NCBI GenBank assembly: GCA_002081555.1
Contig: MZNV01002727.1
Span: 1 to 42,198, forward strand
Direction of reading: 5' to 3'
DNA length: 42,198 nt
From: Protostelium mycophagum
Lineage: Eukaryota; Evosea; Variosea; Protosteliida; Protosteliaceae
The first letter of the stretch is position 1. Each line of letters begins with the position of its first letter. Made by a program: the position numbers and the translations under genes. Shown in pieces: positions 12,801 through 25,100 of the stretch. Under the pieces are notes generated by a model, which saw nothing but the letters and a program-made list of their open reading frames with translations, searched no databases and was not told where the DNA came from.

Positions 12801-14080
12801 CCCGAGGCGCTCCATATTTCAGATGTGCAGTAAGTGACGTGTCATCTAACGTGATGAGTGTGGCTTCGTCGTTGCCCAAGTCAAAATGCATGATGGTGGA
12901 GTTATCTACAATCCTGTAGATGGACAGATTCCTGGTGATGGGGTGTATGCCGAAAGCCATGGTGCAATCTGCTGAGACCAGATGTGTTGGAAATGAAAGG
13001 TTCAAAAAGGATAGAGGAGAATTACTGACCAGTTTATACCTAATAATTAAATTAAATTCTCTCGTTGTAGATGAAGAATAAAAGTTCACCCTGGCGAGTA
13101 CAGAGTTGTAAATGGACACGTTGGCTGTTCACAAGTGAATCCATCATTGCAGGGGACCCAACCTTTGTCATTGATACCAAGGGCTGAAGTATCGAGACAA
13201 TTTGAAATGTTGAAGGAGAGATCTTCGCAAACACACCTGGGTTCGCCGTGTAACAGTGCGGTGCACATCATGTTGGGTGGACATTTTACATTGAGGCATC
13301 TTGATTGGATGTCCTGCGTTGATGAGGTGATTTATTTTTGCATCATGCAGATTCACAAATCTCCGCCATTTTCGAAATCTTAACACTCACCGTAGACATG
13401 CTGGAGATGTTGAAAGGAATGGTTAAGTCATCCGAGCCGACCAAGTTGATATACATTAATAAAACTGGATAAGGTTGTCCCTTCTGCAGTTTGGTGGTCA
13501 CGTTTGCCGCAGAAAAATTCCCGGTATAAATTGAGGGAAACTCTGACTCAACACCCATCCACCTCCATAAAAGATCACTGGTAAATGTCGTTGTGATGTT
13601 GGTTTCGATTTCCGATCGAAGCTGAAACTGAATGTATGTGGACCGGACGCCTGGGTAGGAGCCCACGTCTCCTGGTATTGTGAAAATGGCCTGATCAGAG
13701 ATCCCATTGTAAAAAATGCGAGTTTGATTGATAATATCAATGTTGTTGTTGGCGCGTAAACAGGATGGAAGGGGGGCCACTGTATATGGGTTTGAAAAAG
13801 TAGAATAGTAGTACCCAGGCAAGCTGTAAGCTGCCGCATCACTCCTGAGTCCCGTCAGCCACTCTTCACATTTAAAAAATCCCACCAGTGTGCATGGATC
13901 AGAATCAGAATACATGATAAGAGGATCGTATTCATCAAAGAGGTTGGTTGTCAGAATGACCAGTGAAGGTGAAGGTTCAGGAATGTATAAGTTTTCCCGC
14001 GGGGTTGCATGTTAGTGTCACCAAGGTGCTTCCATCTCGGATTCACCTGATCCCTCCTCCTTAGGATGGGGGAATGTCAT
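9818..14080 (-). CDS. Single-pass receptor: EGF-like, IPT-like, mucin linker, GAIN/GPS, TM, cytoplasmic pseudokinase
   Basis: Exons in sense order: N-glycosylated ectodomain (about 13995-13391); cysteine-rich EGF-like exon (13313-13090); 13039-12657; IPT-like exon with PPVINDVVISIS and IIGSNFG (12614-12244); Ser/Thr/Pro linker repeating STSVPSSTT and a GAIN-like region (12211-11590); GPS plus membrane helix (11307-11051). The GPS reads LCSYWNEITRSWDTEG then CMTSHLTDFTL, keeping the HL/T cleavage site. The helix is TAIIASVVCGVSFFIIVIIV. The kinase fold follows: VAVK (beta3), HHPNVLLYIG, APEVM, WSLGILMWSM and C......RPSFETLISSLEAML. The catalytic loop HRDLxxxN aligns with HTLISPSK, and DFG with KMG, so the catalytic Asp, Asn and metal-binding Asp are lost. 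The tail holds YLY and TYE tyrosines. Signalling is probably by scaffolding. The 5' end is unresolved: a hydrophobic KSIWWVFLLIM stretch lies near 14080-14110, but its join to exon 2 is unclear. Confidence 0.82.
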
Positions 14081-14389
14081 TATGAGCAGAAAAACCCACC
14101 AAATGGACTTGACGAGTGCCACAATAGAACGTTCTGGACCCACACAGGCCCTTTGTGAGATAAAAAATGAAACAATCAATATTTAATATATGGCTGGCTC
14201 CAGCACGATTTTAATTTTATTAAATAACTGAGGAGTAAAGAAATCGCCCTGCAGGAACAGATCAGATTTTTCAGCAAAAATGGTACCTGTCACTGACAAA
14301 TGTTTTCTGCTCAAAATCGATTTGTGTTGTCTTAACAGAAACATTTGAGTAAAACCTCATCTAAATTTATGTGAAAAATTGCAAAAAAG
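14081..14389. other. Intergenic gap, receptor 5' flank
   Basis: This stretch lies between the receptor start and the tRNA-Gln gene. It is AT-rich in its middle (about 14160-14225) and probably holds the receptor promoter and any 5' untranslated exon. I see no coding region, RNA gene or repeat that I can support. Confidence 0.5.
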
Positions 14390-14461
14390 AGGCCATACCC
14401 GGATTTGAACCGGGGTTTCAAGGATCAGAACCTCGCGTGCTAACCGCTACACTATACGGCC
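14390..14461 (-). tRNA. tRNA-Gln (CUG anticodon), copy 1 of 3
   Basis: The sense strand folds as a 72-nt cloverleaf. The acceptor arm is GGCCGTA/TATGGCC with one G-U pair. The D arm contains box-A-like sequence GTGTAGCGGTTAGCAC. The anticodon stem CGAGG/CCTTG closes loop TTCTGAT, giving CUG for glutamine CAG codons. The T arm is CCCCGGTTCAAATCCGGG. The discriminator is U, as in eukaryotic tRNA-Gln. The gene lies 78 bp past the pinin stop on the same strand. A run of T follows as the polymerase III terminator. It is identical over its length to the copies at 19647 and 24031. Confidence 0.95.
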
Positions 14462-14538
14462 TTGGTGTCTTCAGGTTCCATCCGCGAGTTTCAATCCATA
14501 CTTCAGATGACTCTTACGAATATGCAGGAAAACAAATT

Positions 14539-16845
14539 TTATTGCTCCATCTTCACCTCCTCAGTAACAGGTGTCTCTTTGCTTTGCTCCACTGACTCTT
14601 TGGTATTGCCCTCCTCCATCTGTCTCTCGGCTTCTGCTGCGGCTTCTTCTTCTTCTGCCTCCATCTAGCAATATATCAGATGGTGGCCATTAGCACATGT
14701 GCTTCAGACACAAAAAATTACAATTCATCACCTCATCATCGCTGTTACGTTCCTTACGTCTGTTAGATTCTGGCACATCAGCGTCAGAGATCTTCTTGTA
14801 ATTTTCCATAGGCTCGGGCTCGATTTGTTTTCGGAAATTAGGGTTGACCTATTCTCCGGTCAGACCTCAGAGCTAAAAATAGAACACTCACCTGCCAGTA
14901 TACAACGGGCGTTGCAGTGGTCTTTTCCCAAACAGAGAGATCTCTTTTGTGGACATCTACAAACGCCGCCTGAAATCATAAGTAATTTTCCCAGAATTTT
15001 CAGCAAAACGTTCTTTTGACAGATTCTCCATGAAATGACGGAGCAATTTCACATACCACGATCTGCTCTTCGATCTCCTCCTGCTTGCGCTTGAGTTCTG
15101 CGGCAGCGGCAATGTGTTTCAGCTTATCTTCTTTTAATCTATCTGCCTGCTGTTTGAGGTAGTTTTCGTGGTCCTCTCTCACTTTGGCCTCCACTTTGCT
15201 CTCAATCTCAGCGCGAGAAGAAGGCTGTTTGTGTCATTATCCAAGTATTTATAAGCACTGTTTGTGCTTTTGGAAAATTCAATTTAATTGTAAAGTTATT
15301 TTGAATTCACTTGCCAATACATCTGGATGTTGTAAACGCAGTAAAAAAACATCTATTTATATGCTTATCGTAAATCTCAGTTGTACAAGTGCGGGATTAA
15401 AAATACAAGTGCGAGAGCGTATTTTTAGGTTTGTTGTATAAAACTCCGAAACTCCTAACGCAAAGTTTTACGGTAATTACCGCACTAAATTAACTTCCAC
15501 AACCATCACTCCGAATTTTTCTTGCAAGTCATTGCATTTAATTTTCAATTTCGAAATTTAAAAACGAATTCACATCGACAAACATAAAAAACTCACCGCT
15601 TCTGCCTTCTTCTCGTGCTCGTTTTTGAACTGTTGTAGAGTCCCTAAGAGGAGACCGAATACTCTGCGACTTCTTCTCTTATCATCGATTTTGAGACTTG
15701 GGTTTGGCCTCTCTGACTCCTTCATCTCAGGTTCTCTTTTCTCTCTCTAAAAAAAATCAGAAAAATAAAATTCGATTTTAGGTCTAATCTTTCGACAAAA
15801 AAATTTTTTTTGGAATTTTGGAAATGGTCATTTCAAAATGATGGAGGTATGTGATTCTGAAACATCATGATCATTCGATTTACCTCGGCTGCACGGCGTT
15901 CGCTGGGTGGATCCGCTTTGATGATCAGTTGACATGCAGAATCATCACGACAAACCTCTGTTTCTGTCACCGCCTCTAGCTTCATCGCGATTTACTTCGC
16001 CATGTCTGTCCCTTTGATCTCTCTTCTCATCGCCTCTTTTGTCATCTCTTGGTCTTCTCTCATCTTGCCAAAGGATCAGAACGATTCGTGGACATCTAAT
16101 CACCTGTCTTACCAGCCTTCTCTTCTCTTCTCTCTCCAGCTCTATCATTCCCTCTCCTTTCGTCTTAATTATAAAATCAGTATCACCATTTTTTGATTAA
16201 AGTCTACCTGTCCTTCTATCATTTGAGTATCTTTGTAAAGGTAAACCGCGGTGATCCAGTTTAACTTCTGAGGATTGTCCTCGAGAGTCATTTTCTCTTC
16301 TGCCGTCAGACCTCCTCTCTTCCCTTCTATCCGGACGTCCCTGATCACCAGCAGCATTATTGGCTCTGGCTCTCTTTCTGGGATCCTCTATATCATCTAT
16401 CCAATTTAGTTTAATCATATTGTAATAAATCTTCACCTTGCGATTCATGACCCCACTGCGATTCCAACTCCTCCCTAGTTCTCTTTGCACCAAAAGGTGC
16501 TTTCTTCTGTTCCTGATCCGGCTAAAAATGATTTAGAGCCAATAAAAGGGAACATGATCATATCATGGCATGAGATAGGGAGGAAAGCTGACCTGTTGTC
16601 TTCTTGCGGGTCTCTCTCCCTTTTCTATGCTCGCAATCTGTTTCAGTTTTTGCTCAGACTGTGACTTTTGTCTGTTTAACTGTCGTAACTCATTCTTGAG
16701 TTGGTTAACTTTATGCATTGTCCAGAATGGATCGTTGGCGATGTGGTGATCTTGATTCTGGGATACAGTTGTAGATGTCGAAGCACAATCGCATCACAAT
16801 CACAACGTCACCATGCTGAACGTCCTTGCTCTTCGTGCTAGACAT
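14539..16845 (-). CDS. PNN: Pinin, splicing-associated and desmosome-linked nuclear protein
   Basis: The diagnostic pinin block is DDKRRSRRVFGLLLGTLQQF (exon near 15600-15745). It is followed by a charged coiled coil (AEIESKVEAKVREDHENYLK, ADRLKEDKLKHIAAAAELKR), a LFGKRPLQRPLYTGR segment matching pinin's KTKPxLxYxPGR, and an acidic tail ending TPVTEEVKMEQ. Upstream exons are basic and rich in RE/RD (QKSQSEQKLKQIASIEKGER, KRTREELESQWGHESQ, KRGDEKRDQRDRHGE). Pinin works in nuclear speckles with the exon-junction-associated ASAP/PSAP machinery and SR proteins. The start ATG at 16845 gives MSSTKSKD, then an intron into NQDHHIANDPFWT; an alternative ATG is at 16718. The stop overlaps an AATAAA. 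The long 372-nt intron (15226-15597) holds the direct repeat TACAAGTGCG at about 15378-15414. Confidence 0.9.
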
Positions 16846-17167
16846 ACGATACAGAGACAGAACCTTCACAATGTTTCCATCAAGACACCGCCGAGAATGA
16901 TCACTGCCAAAAACACTGGCATCAGTGCGAGGTCTCAACACACAAACTCTTCACAACAGAAGGGTGCTGACCCATATATGGGCCCTATTTTGTTGAGTAA
17001 TCTCAGCGGTAAAGACACCGAAATAATGATCTCTTCTGATCCTTGCACATAGAACCTCTAAAAAACACAAAGAGAAACACACTTTGGTTAATCCTTGGTG
17101 TCACAGCTGTTTCTGTCCAACTCCTTTCTCTTCAACTGAACAAAGGTACAGACATCTTTAATCTTGA

Positions 17168-18880
17168 ATGAAAAATGAGATTGATCGAGGTGTCCTACAG
17201 AAGGCCGGCAAGGATGTGGAAGAAGATAAAGAGGAAGAACTGATGACAAAAGAGAAACACGCTATCGCTGCAGAATTATATGGCGTTCTGTTTAAAAGTG
17301 AGAGACTTTCATGTTGAAAATCAATTTTGATCTCCGATATTTTCCCGCCATTTCTGATACCATTTTCCCGCCATTTTTTGATTTTCAAAAGCGAAAAGTA
17401 TCAGCCCAGAACTGATCAGAGAGAATCATATTGTAGATTTTCTTCTCAAATATTGTACACAGAGCATGTTCGCTGTGGCTTCACTTGCAGTTCTGGCAGG
17501 TACGTATTTTTTACAAAGTTTTCCCGCCAAGACGAAGATTTGAATTTTGAATGGTCAACAGAAAAACCAGAGTTCAGAGACGAAGTAATACAGAGGGTTC
17601 CGTGGGATAAATTATGTGCAGATAATTCCTTGGAAAATCATTTAAATCACCCTCTGGGTGTCCCACAATTGCTCGTCAGTCTTAGCAAATATGGTACCTA
17701 TTTTCCAGATTTTTGTCTTCATTTTTATTTTAAAATTCATATTCGCAGAAAAGGCGGGAAATTATCTGAACCCCACTGTTTACCAGTACATCTCAAATAT
17801 GATCACTTCTGCCTCCCCCAATGTACAAATCAAAGCCGCAATTATACTCAACAATTTGTGCGATAATCGTGAGTTAATTTGTCTCGGTGTAGACATGATT
17901 GTAGATTGAAAGAAATTAGCTGAGACAATAGAGAAGACGGTCGATTTCGCGACACTTTTGGACCAGTTTGTGATCAGAGATGCATCAAAGGGTCTATTTG
18001 GAATGGAAGCCATAGCCAAGGTGAAATTTCCGGGAATTTTCCACTTTCCCGCCGAAATCATTCTTGTAAAAGTCTTTCCTCAGAAATTTTCCCGCCATTT
18101 TTCCTTTTTGTCTTTCCAATAAGAGATTCTTGTTAATTTTTTCAGCTCGTGGAGCACAGAAAAGTCTCCACGAACCCAGATTTCCTGAGAAAACTGGAGA
18201 ATTTCATGAAAGAAGCCGATTTTAATGGAGAAAATCTGAGGCTCACGCCCATCGTGGTTCGTTCTGCCCAACTCCGGAAGGAGGTGGCTAACCGGACTTA
18301 TTTCTGGGAAATTCCTGTGCAAGCTTCTATTTTTGGAATATTGTGGGGCACGATCAGATGGTCTGTCAGGGCATGTGAGTTGTATTTTGTACACTGCGCT
18401 ATGAATAGTTACGTAAGATGTGACTCGTGTAGATAGACAAAACATCAGAGGTCTTCGTCCTATACTCGGAGTATTGGCCAGAAGGTAAAGAGTTGTAGAT
18501 GCAATTACACACTGACGATCTATTTTTAGAGTCCCACTCACGGCATTGGGGTCATCCATTCTGGTCATGCTTCATCTTTCCACAGACAAGCGCGCCGGGT
18601 TGATAGAGGTGATTTTCCATCATGATATCTCAATTTCGCATAAACACCCCTCTACAACCCCTTTCCTATTTTTAGAATCTGACGCATAACTCAGCCGGAA
18701 TACTCCAACGATGGTCTGTCACACAACCAGATGAAAGAAACTGCAATCACCATCTCCAGACTGTCCTTCCAGATTCTGAGCTTGTCTGTCGTCTTGGCCA
18801 TGGCTCCTTACTCTTTCGCCCCTTTTATGGCCGCCTCCATGGCTGATTATGTGGTCGGAACATATGCTGCCGCGAGATAA
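17168..18880 (+). CDS. ARM-like helical solenoid protein, unidentified
   Basis: The gene starts head to head with pinin, about 320 bp away. The leader MKNEIDRGVLQKAGKDVEED is acidic. Later exons read as amphipathic helix pairs typical of ARM/HEAT solenoids: QSMFAVASLAVLAG, YISNMITSASPNVQIKAAI then LNNLCDN, LDQFVIRDASKGLFGMEAIA, LRPILGVLARRVPLTALGSS, and a hydrophobic end (ISRLSFQILSLSVVLAMAPY, then MADYVVGTYAAAR). The hydrophobic C-terminus could be membrane-linked or the last solenoid helices. Splice sites keep phase through at least eight exons; the last acceptor is in ACTCAG before PEYSNDGLSHNQ. An AATAAA lies about 65 bp after the stop. I do not recognise the family beyond the fold, so protein binding is the only function I would infer. 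Confidence 0.6.
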
Positions 18881-19032
18881 AGACACCAACTTGTTTTCAT
18901 TGGCAAAAGCGACCATTCTTTCTGGAATTTAAAATTTTTTTAGTTTGAATAAAAAATATGCCCGAGAAAAAAAGTGAAGACTTTTTTATTTCTTATTTCT
19001 GTTCTTGTGTCTACAAAAATCAGTTGAGATTT

Positions 19033-21789
19033 TTAAATTTTGAATTCGAGTACCTGGCGCTTTCTCAGTTTCATTTCTTCGAGAGCTTCTCTGGCTTCAT
19101 TCTCCAACTTTTCTTCTTCATCCGAGTCCAACTCCTCCACTCTCGCCGTGGGTTTCTCCACCACAGGTTGGACCACTTGACACGTCATGCCACGTCATAT
19201 GACATTGACATACCTCGTTTTCCACAGGATGATTTGTGGTCCTCTTCGGTCCAGTGTTTCTGCTGACAATTTCTGCAACAATAGGCCACCATCCTATCCA
19301 CCGCTTTACACCTGCCACATACCTGAAATTTCAGTGAAATCTCGCTGGAAAAACTGACCTGGAATTTATGTGTTTGGGTCTCCTTGTTGTTACACTTGGA
19401 GTAGGAGCATTTCTTCAAATTTGGATCGGCTCTCTCTAAGGGGTTTGTCTTATCTCTCTTTGGGTGCAATTCCTCAGGAGCCAGTGTTGATATTGTTTTT
19501 TCGACAATCTACAACGATGAGAAGACTTTCCGCTGTGAGCTATTGCTAAGGGAGAAGATCTCAGGCGCCTTCGCAATCGTCACGACTGTTGTTGTGGAAG
19601 AGCGATTGCAATGAAACATTCAATTTTTGGAACAAATGCAAAAAAGAGGCCATACCCGGATTTGAACCGGGGTTTCAAGGATCAGAACCTCGCGTGCTAA
19701 CCGCTACACTATACGGCCTTGGTGTCCACGGTTCGGTTTTGTATGTATCGTCTCATATTAAACTGGATAATCAACCTCACCTGATCAAAAGTCTGAACAG
19801 TTGTTGGAGCCTTTTGCAACTCCTCGGCCACTGCGTCTATTTCTATTAACTTTTTCGTCAACACGTTATCATACTCACCGTTACTAACCAGTTCCAAAGT
19901 CTCCACGATTACATTCACACAAAACACCAACAAAGTCCACCTTCCAAAGTTCAGAGATTTCATCGAAATTTCAAAACTGACCTCCTACTATAAACAATGG
20001 TGATTACCGCCTTTTTACTGTCTATCCCTTTGGCCTTCATTGCCATCCAGATCTTCCCGACAAAAGGGTCTAGCACCGAGATATCATGATTGAATTTGAG
20101 ACATTCGTCCAGCAGATTGAGCATGTGTATTCCGTTATCTTTTGATAGTTCTGCCGCGTTCATCTCTGGGCAGTACATGATTCCCATCTGGAAGATATTA
20201 GACTCGTTGTAGATGGAGGGAGTTAAAAATGTCGACAGAGGTTTCAGTTTGTCTTATCATTGCTTGGTGCTGGAAGAAGTAAACCTGCAGCAGAGCTGCA
20301 GACACCAATTTTTTGTAATGAAAAACAGAAGTTTTGTTTGGCTCTGGAACTGCAGTTGTAATTACAGTTGTAAAAATGTCACCTCTGCGCGGCTTTCCGC
20401 ATGTGCGCGGGAAATTTGAATCCATCTCTGCATCTCTCCCTCTGACAAGGTCTTCCACTTTTCTACAACACGTCAGAATACTCTCCATTTCACGGAATAT
20501 TTTGGCGGGAACCCTCTCACCCCTGAATTCCTCCCCCTTGTGTCTGTACAGCGCGGTCAAATCGATCATGGCATTGTTGTAGGCGTCTTCCAAACTGACA
20601 AGTGTCTCTTCCACCTTATGAATCAGTATGACGTCATGACACAATACTGCACGAATTTCATGATATCACATGAGAGACTGGTTCGATTATTTGTACCGTA
20701 AATGTCATCTTTTCTCGTTGTGAAATATCGTGGAAATTTCGGAGAAATTCACCTGAGGATTAGAAGGTTCTTCCATTTTGTCGTATTTGAAAGTTGGGGT
20801 CGGTCCGCTCGGAATATTACTTCCGGCCTGAGCCCATGCATCGGATAATTTCGCAGGGTCAGATTTCAGCTTGTTCATATGTTCTGTCTACAACCAGTCA
20901 CTTTTTTCCGAATGTTATAAAAATATTCAAGTTATAAATACCTTGTGCTCTTTTTCAACCTGTTCCATGGCTTGATTGACTAATTTGCCTTGTATGGCAC
21001 CATCATAGACATCCAAAAATCTTCCAAAGAACATGAATAATTGTGGTAAGAAATGTAGAGAGCACTCTTTGGGGTCGTAATCACTTCCAAGAAAATTCTG
21101 AAACCTCGGTCAATTTTCGTGGAATTATATGTACATGTATAATTTATATATTTTTTGGCGTTCATTCTCCTTGTAGAAGGCAAAAATATGACCCTTTGCA
21201 AAAAGTGTTCTGACTGTTGAACACTTGACTATCCATGTTGAAGACCTTGAGGGAAAAAATGATTGTCCTCACCTTTCCAACAGTCTCTAGAGCTCCCTCG
21301 TGTTGAGCGAATAAATGAGGGAGGGAGATTATGCTATCGCTTTTAGCGGGGTCCATATGCAGGATCAAGAACCGAAAATACGAGTCCATGTCTTCGCAGA
21401 GTTGGTTCTTCTGTGCCACAGACATCTTGGCATCACGAACTCCATTCATGTTGGCCTTTAGAGATCAGATGATCAAACGATCGTTCTTCAAAAAGCGAAA
21501 ACGCACCTCGAAACGTTCATAGGCGGCTTTAATCTTGTTTGTGTATTCCGGGGTCGCCAAGTGAAGATGGAGAGTGATCCTGCAACAGAGATCCTTGGCA
21601 TTTGCCGCCAATTTGGCTATTGTCTTGGACTCAAGCATACGAAGAAGGAAATCGCGGAAGTTGCTTGCATGTTCGACCCAATATTCGGCAAGATACTTTA
21701 CATCACGTCCTCCTTTTGCTTACATATTGTCAATTCTTGTTAAAGAAGATGAACCCACTTTGATCGAGTCTGGACAGCTGTGTCGTCAT
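19033..21789 (-). CDS. MYND zinc-finger protein with long helical N-terminal region, unidentified
   Basis: The C-terminal MYND finger is spread over two exons: KCSYSKCNNKETQTHKFQ, then VCGRCKAVDRMVAYCCRNCQ and HWTEEDHKSSC. It keeps the C-x4-C, C-x2-C and terminal H/C zinc ligands. MYND fingers usually bind proline-rich partners. Before it lie about ten helical exons (LAEYWVEHASNFRDFLLRML, DMDSYFRFLILHMDPAKSD, LHFLPQLFMFFGRFLDVYDG, VCVNVIVETLELVSNG-type phrasing). The acidic end reads VEELDSDEEEKLENEAREAL then EEMKLRKRQVLEF. The start MTTQLSRLDQ at 21789 is followed by a roughly 40-nt intron into KGGRDVKYLAEYW. Intron 19509-19780 contains a tRNA-Gln gene on the same strand. The order, MYND at the end after a solenoid, resembles several SMYD-unrelated ZMYND proteins, but I cannot assign an orthologue. 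Confidence 0.72.
19647..19718 (-). tRNA. tRNA-Gln (CUG), copy 2, inside a MYND-gene intron
   Basis: This is the same 72-nt sequence as the 14390 copy: acceptor GGCCGTA/TATGGCC, anticodon loop TTCTGAT, U discriminator. It lies in sense orientation within the 272-nt intron between the QTFDQ exon and the IVEKTISTLAPEEL exon. The host intron is several times longer than its neighbours, so the tRNA unit accounts for much of it. Internal A and B boxes should allow transcription independent of the host gene. Confidence 0.95.
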
Positions 21790-22159
21790 GATTTGTGATT
21801 CAAAAAATAACACAAATTGATGTTTTACGTAATGGTTGCTCTACAACGGGAGATTTTCAGGCAGTTGGAGCGGTCATCGACACCCACAGACAGCGAAGAA
21901 GTAGATGATTATGACGACCACCCCAATGAAAGAATATCGATTAACAAATGAAATGATTCACATTGTACAAGCAAAATTTCTTAGAGCTACTCAAGCGGCC
22001 ATCAACGCTAGAAACATGCATTTATCACTGTCCATGTAATTCTCGCAGAGCGAAACCAAGTTCTTCGCTCCTTTGTTGATGTTTTCTCCGCGGAACTGTC
22101 AATAAAAGGAGAAGTCGATGACAAAAAGGACGGACCTTCTTTTTGAGAATCAATCAAGC
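21790..22159. promoter_or_regulatory. Divergent gap between the MYND gene and copper amine oxidase
   Basis: The two genes start head to head about 370 bp apart, so this stretch probably holds both promoters. It contains two short open frames on the plus strand: one starting MVALQREIFRQLERSSTPTD at 21832, and one containing KEYRLTNEMIHIVQAKFLRA at about 21930-22038. Either could be an upstream exon or uORF. Neither joins cleanly to the oxidase, whose conserved start [12 protein letters not shown] needs no leader. A third in-frame ATG for the oxidase lies at 22118. Confidence 0.4.
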
Positions 22160-25100
22160 ATGCATCCCCTCGATCCTCTAAGCCGTGAGGAGATTAACCG
22201 TTGTGTTTCAATCTTCAAGGCTAGCTCATATTTCAACTCCTCTGCAGAGTATCGGTTTGTCACGGTGATCAGAACTCATATGTATTCATAAATTTATCCA
22301 ACACAGATCTCATTATTTGAACCTGAAAGGTCTTCCGTTTTAAATGAGAGGGAAAACAGATTCCGCTTGAGGGAGGAGGGATTTGTGGATGACAACCGCC
22401 AAGGCTTCATGGTCATCTTAAATGGTGCCAAGAGATGTGCAGAAGAGGTAATTCTGGATACATCAATCCGACTTTTGCATTTTCTGATCACATCAGGTGG
22501 TCGTTGATCTGAAAAGGTCGAAAGTGGTGTCTTTATACACAGTGGCAGAAGGTCTTCAACCTGCCTACACACCTCAAGACTATGAAGATTGCGAGAGGAT
22601 TGTAACTTCTGATCCCGCAATGATCGAAGCTCTCAAGAAGAGAGGAGGTCAGCACGAGCACTCGAAATATTTCTCCAATTGTCCATTTTGTATATCAGGA
22701 CATGAAGTCCAAACAAAAAACATGTGAAAAATAACAATGTTTTCTCTGTCTTTATAAAATAATACTTGCAGTCAATGATCCCTCACAAATTATGGTGGAT
22801 CTATGGGCCTCTGGTCGTGGCTTTGTCGGTGAAAAGGACGCAGGTATAATCACCCCGCAGGATTTTTGAGATGACGTCACCAGGTCACGTGCGCATAGCC
22901 AAGCCGATATTGTACTACAGAGATGAGACTGACACTGTTGCCTATGGTTATGGAAGACCCATAGAAGGTTATTTGTTATCAAATTTCAATCGTCTACAAA
23001 CAAAACACCCCTCATTTGCGACTGTCAAATTGACTTTTGTTGACAGGTTTGACACCTGTCATCGATCTGTACGCTCAAAAGATCTTGTACATTGAAGATC
23101 TACACTCGCTCCTCAAACCCGCCAAGTCTGCAGAGGAGCAGCGTCGACAGAGAGCCAAAAATGTCGACAAGACCGCACCCCCCGGCGGTAACCCCAGGTG
23201 ATCCTCCTCCGAATCTTCTCGGAAATCTCACGGAGTTTTCAGAGAAAAGTATCCGTTGAAGCCTTTAGATATCGTTCAACCTGAAGGTCCGTCTTTTCAA
23301 CTTGAAGGAAATCATTGTAGATGGCAGGGGTGGGATTTCCATATCGGATTTAATGCTAGAGAGGGTCTTACGCTGCATGCCGCACAAGTTGGTTTATTCT
23401 GCGATTATTATTTTATTTTCAAGTTTGATAAAAAATAATTTTTGGAACTTGGAAAAATCGCAGACGGACTTACGTGAAAATTCGAAAAGTTGGACGTCTA
23501 CAACGAGCTAAAATACGTAGATCTGGGACGGGGAGAAGAACAGATACAGATCTGTCCTGTACAGAGCTTCTTGTGCAGAGATGGTCGTTCCTTATGCAGA
23601 GCCAGATGCGCCCACTTACAGGTCTTTTCCGATGAAATTTCACCGAAATTTCGATCAGACTTCTCGAAATATTCCGTGAAAATTCCTTGAAGATTCTCAA
23701 GTGTAATAGGAGAAACGCTTTCGACGCTGGTGAAGAAGGATTAGGATTCAACGTAAACAGTCTTGCTTTGGGCTGTGATTGTCTCGGCACAATAAGATAC
23801 ATAGACGCAGCTCTCAACACCAGTGGGGGTGAAGCCAGAGGTCAGTCTACAACCAGATCTTACAACATAAATTCAATGATTTTGCAACAAGATAGATACT
23901 GAAAAAAATAGTTGTCAAAAATGCGATTTGTATCCACGAAGAAGACGATGGGGTGCTATGGAAACACACTGACTGGAGGTATGAGATTTCATCTAAATTT
24001 CCAAAGCTTTTGTCGAGAATGCAAAAAAAGAGGCCATACCCGGATTTGAACCGGGGTTTCAAGGATCAGAACCTCGCGTGCTAACCGCTACACTATACGG
24101 CCTTGGTGTCTACAACGAAATATTCTGAATATCGTTTACTTTTTCTGACAAATCTCGCTGAAATTTCACTGAAATCTCCAGATCTGGAAATGCGGTGAGT
24201 GCAAGATCAAGAAGACTGGCCATCTCTTCATTTGCTACTGTTGCAAATTACGATTATGGTTTCTTTTGGTATTTATATCAGGTAATTCTTTTCATAATAT
24301 TCGCTTGGTGAAATTAATTTTTTGGATTTTGAGACATTTACATCCTTTACAATATTTTAATTTAATAAAATCAGGATGGAACTATTCAATGTCAAGTCAA
24401 ATTAACCGGAATTATGCTTCCAATAGGTGTAGGTGAGGAGTTAAATGATTTTATGTCATACATAAATGAAGCTTTAAACTCTTAGAGTGTTTTACAACTT
24501 CTTGTGGGTGCAGATATCTGACATTTGTAGATCCCAAGATAAAAGCACACGAACTTCCACATTCATTGTTGCTGCGTGAAGGCATTGCGGCACCTTACCA
24601 CCAGCACATCTTCAGCTTCAGAATGGAGATGTGTGTGGACGGATTCAAAAATAGCGTTTATGAGGTGATTTTGACCATCTACAAACACATCTACAACGCT
24701 TACCGCTCTGATGAAAAATTGAAATTCAACGAAATTTCCAAAATCAAATGTTGAAATAAAATTAGGTGAACGCAGAGGCTGGTGGTGCAAATAATCTGCA
24801 AGGAAACGCCTTCATTGCGAAGAAAACACTCTTTTCCCGGGAACTCGACGCTCAACGTCACTTAAACCCCATGACAGGAAGGTATGACGTCATGAGACGT
24901 AATCGCAAAATTTCTAGAAAATTCCTGATAAATTGATCGTTGTAGATACTGGACGGTTGCTAACAGAAACGTCAAAAATGCCATTGAAGAGCCTGTCAGT
25001 TATAAATTGATGCCTGCAGAAAATTCTTGGACTTTTCTCAACCCCCTGTCCCCCGTCATGAGGAGAGCGGGTGGGTGTTCACGCTACCGTAAAATTCACG

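Noticed and set aside
16813-17052. Plus-strand frame MLNVLALRARHTIQRQNLHN, resembling a mitochondrial presequence
   Set aside because: It overlaps the first exon and 5' region of pinin on the other strand, and the minus reading gives a phase-consistent pinin start.
18080-18568. Minus-strand frame of 162 codons
   Set aside because: It is antisense to the ARM-like gene, whose spliced exons on the plus strand keep phase; the minus frame runs through those introns.
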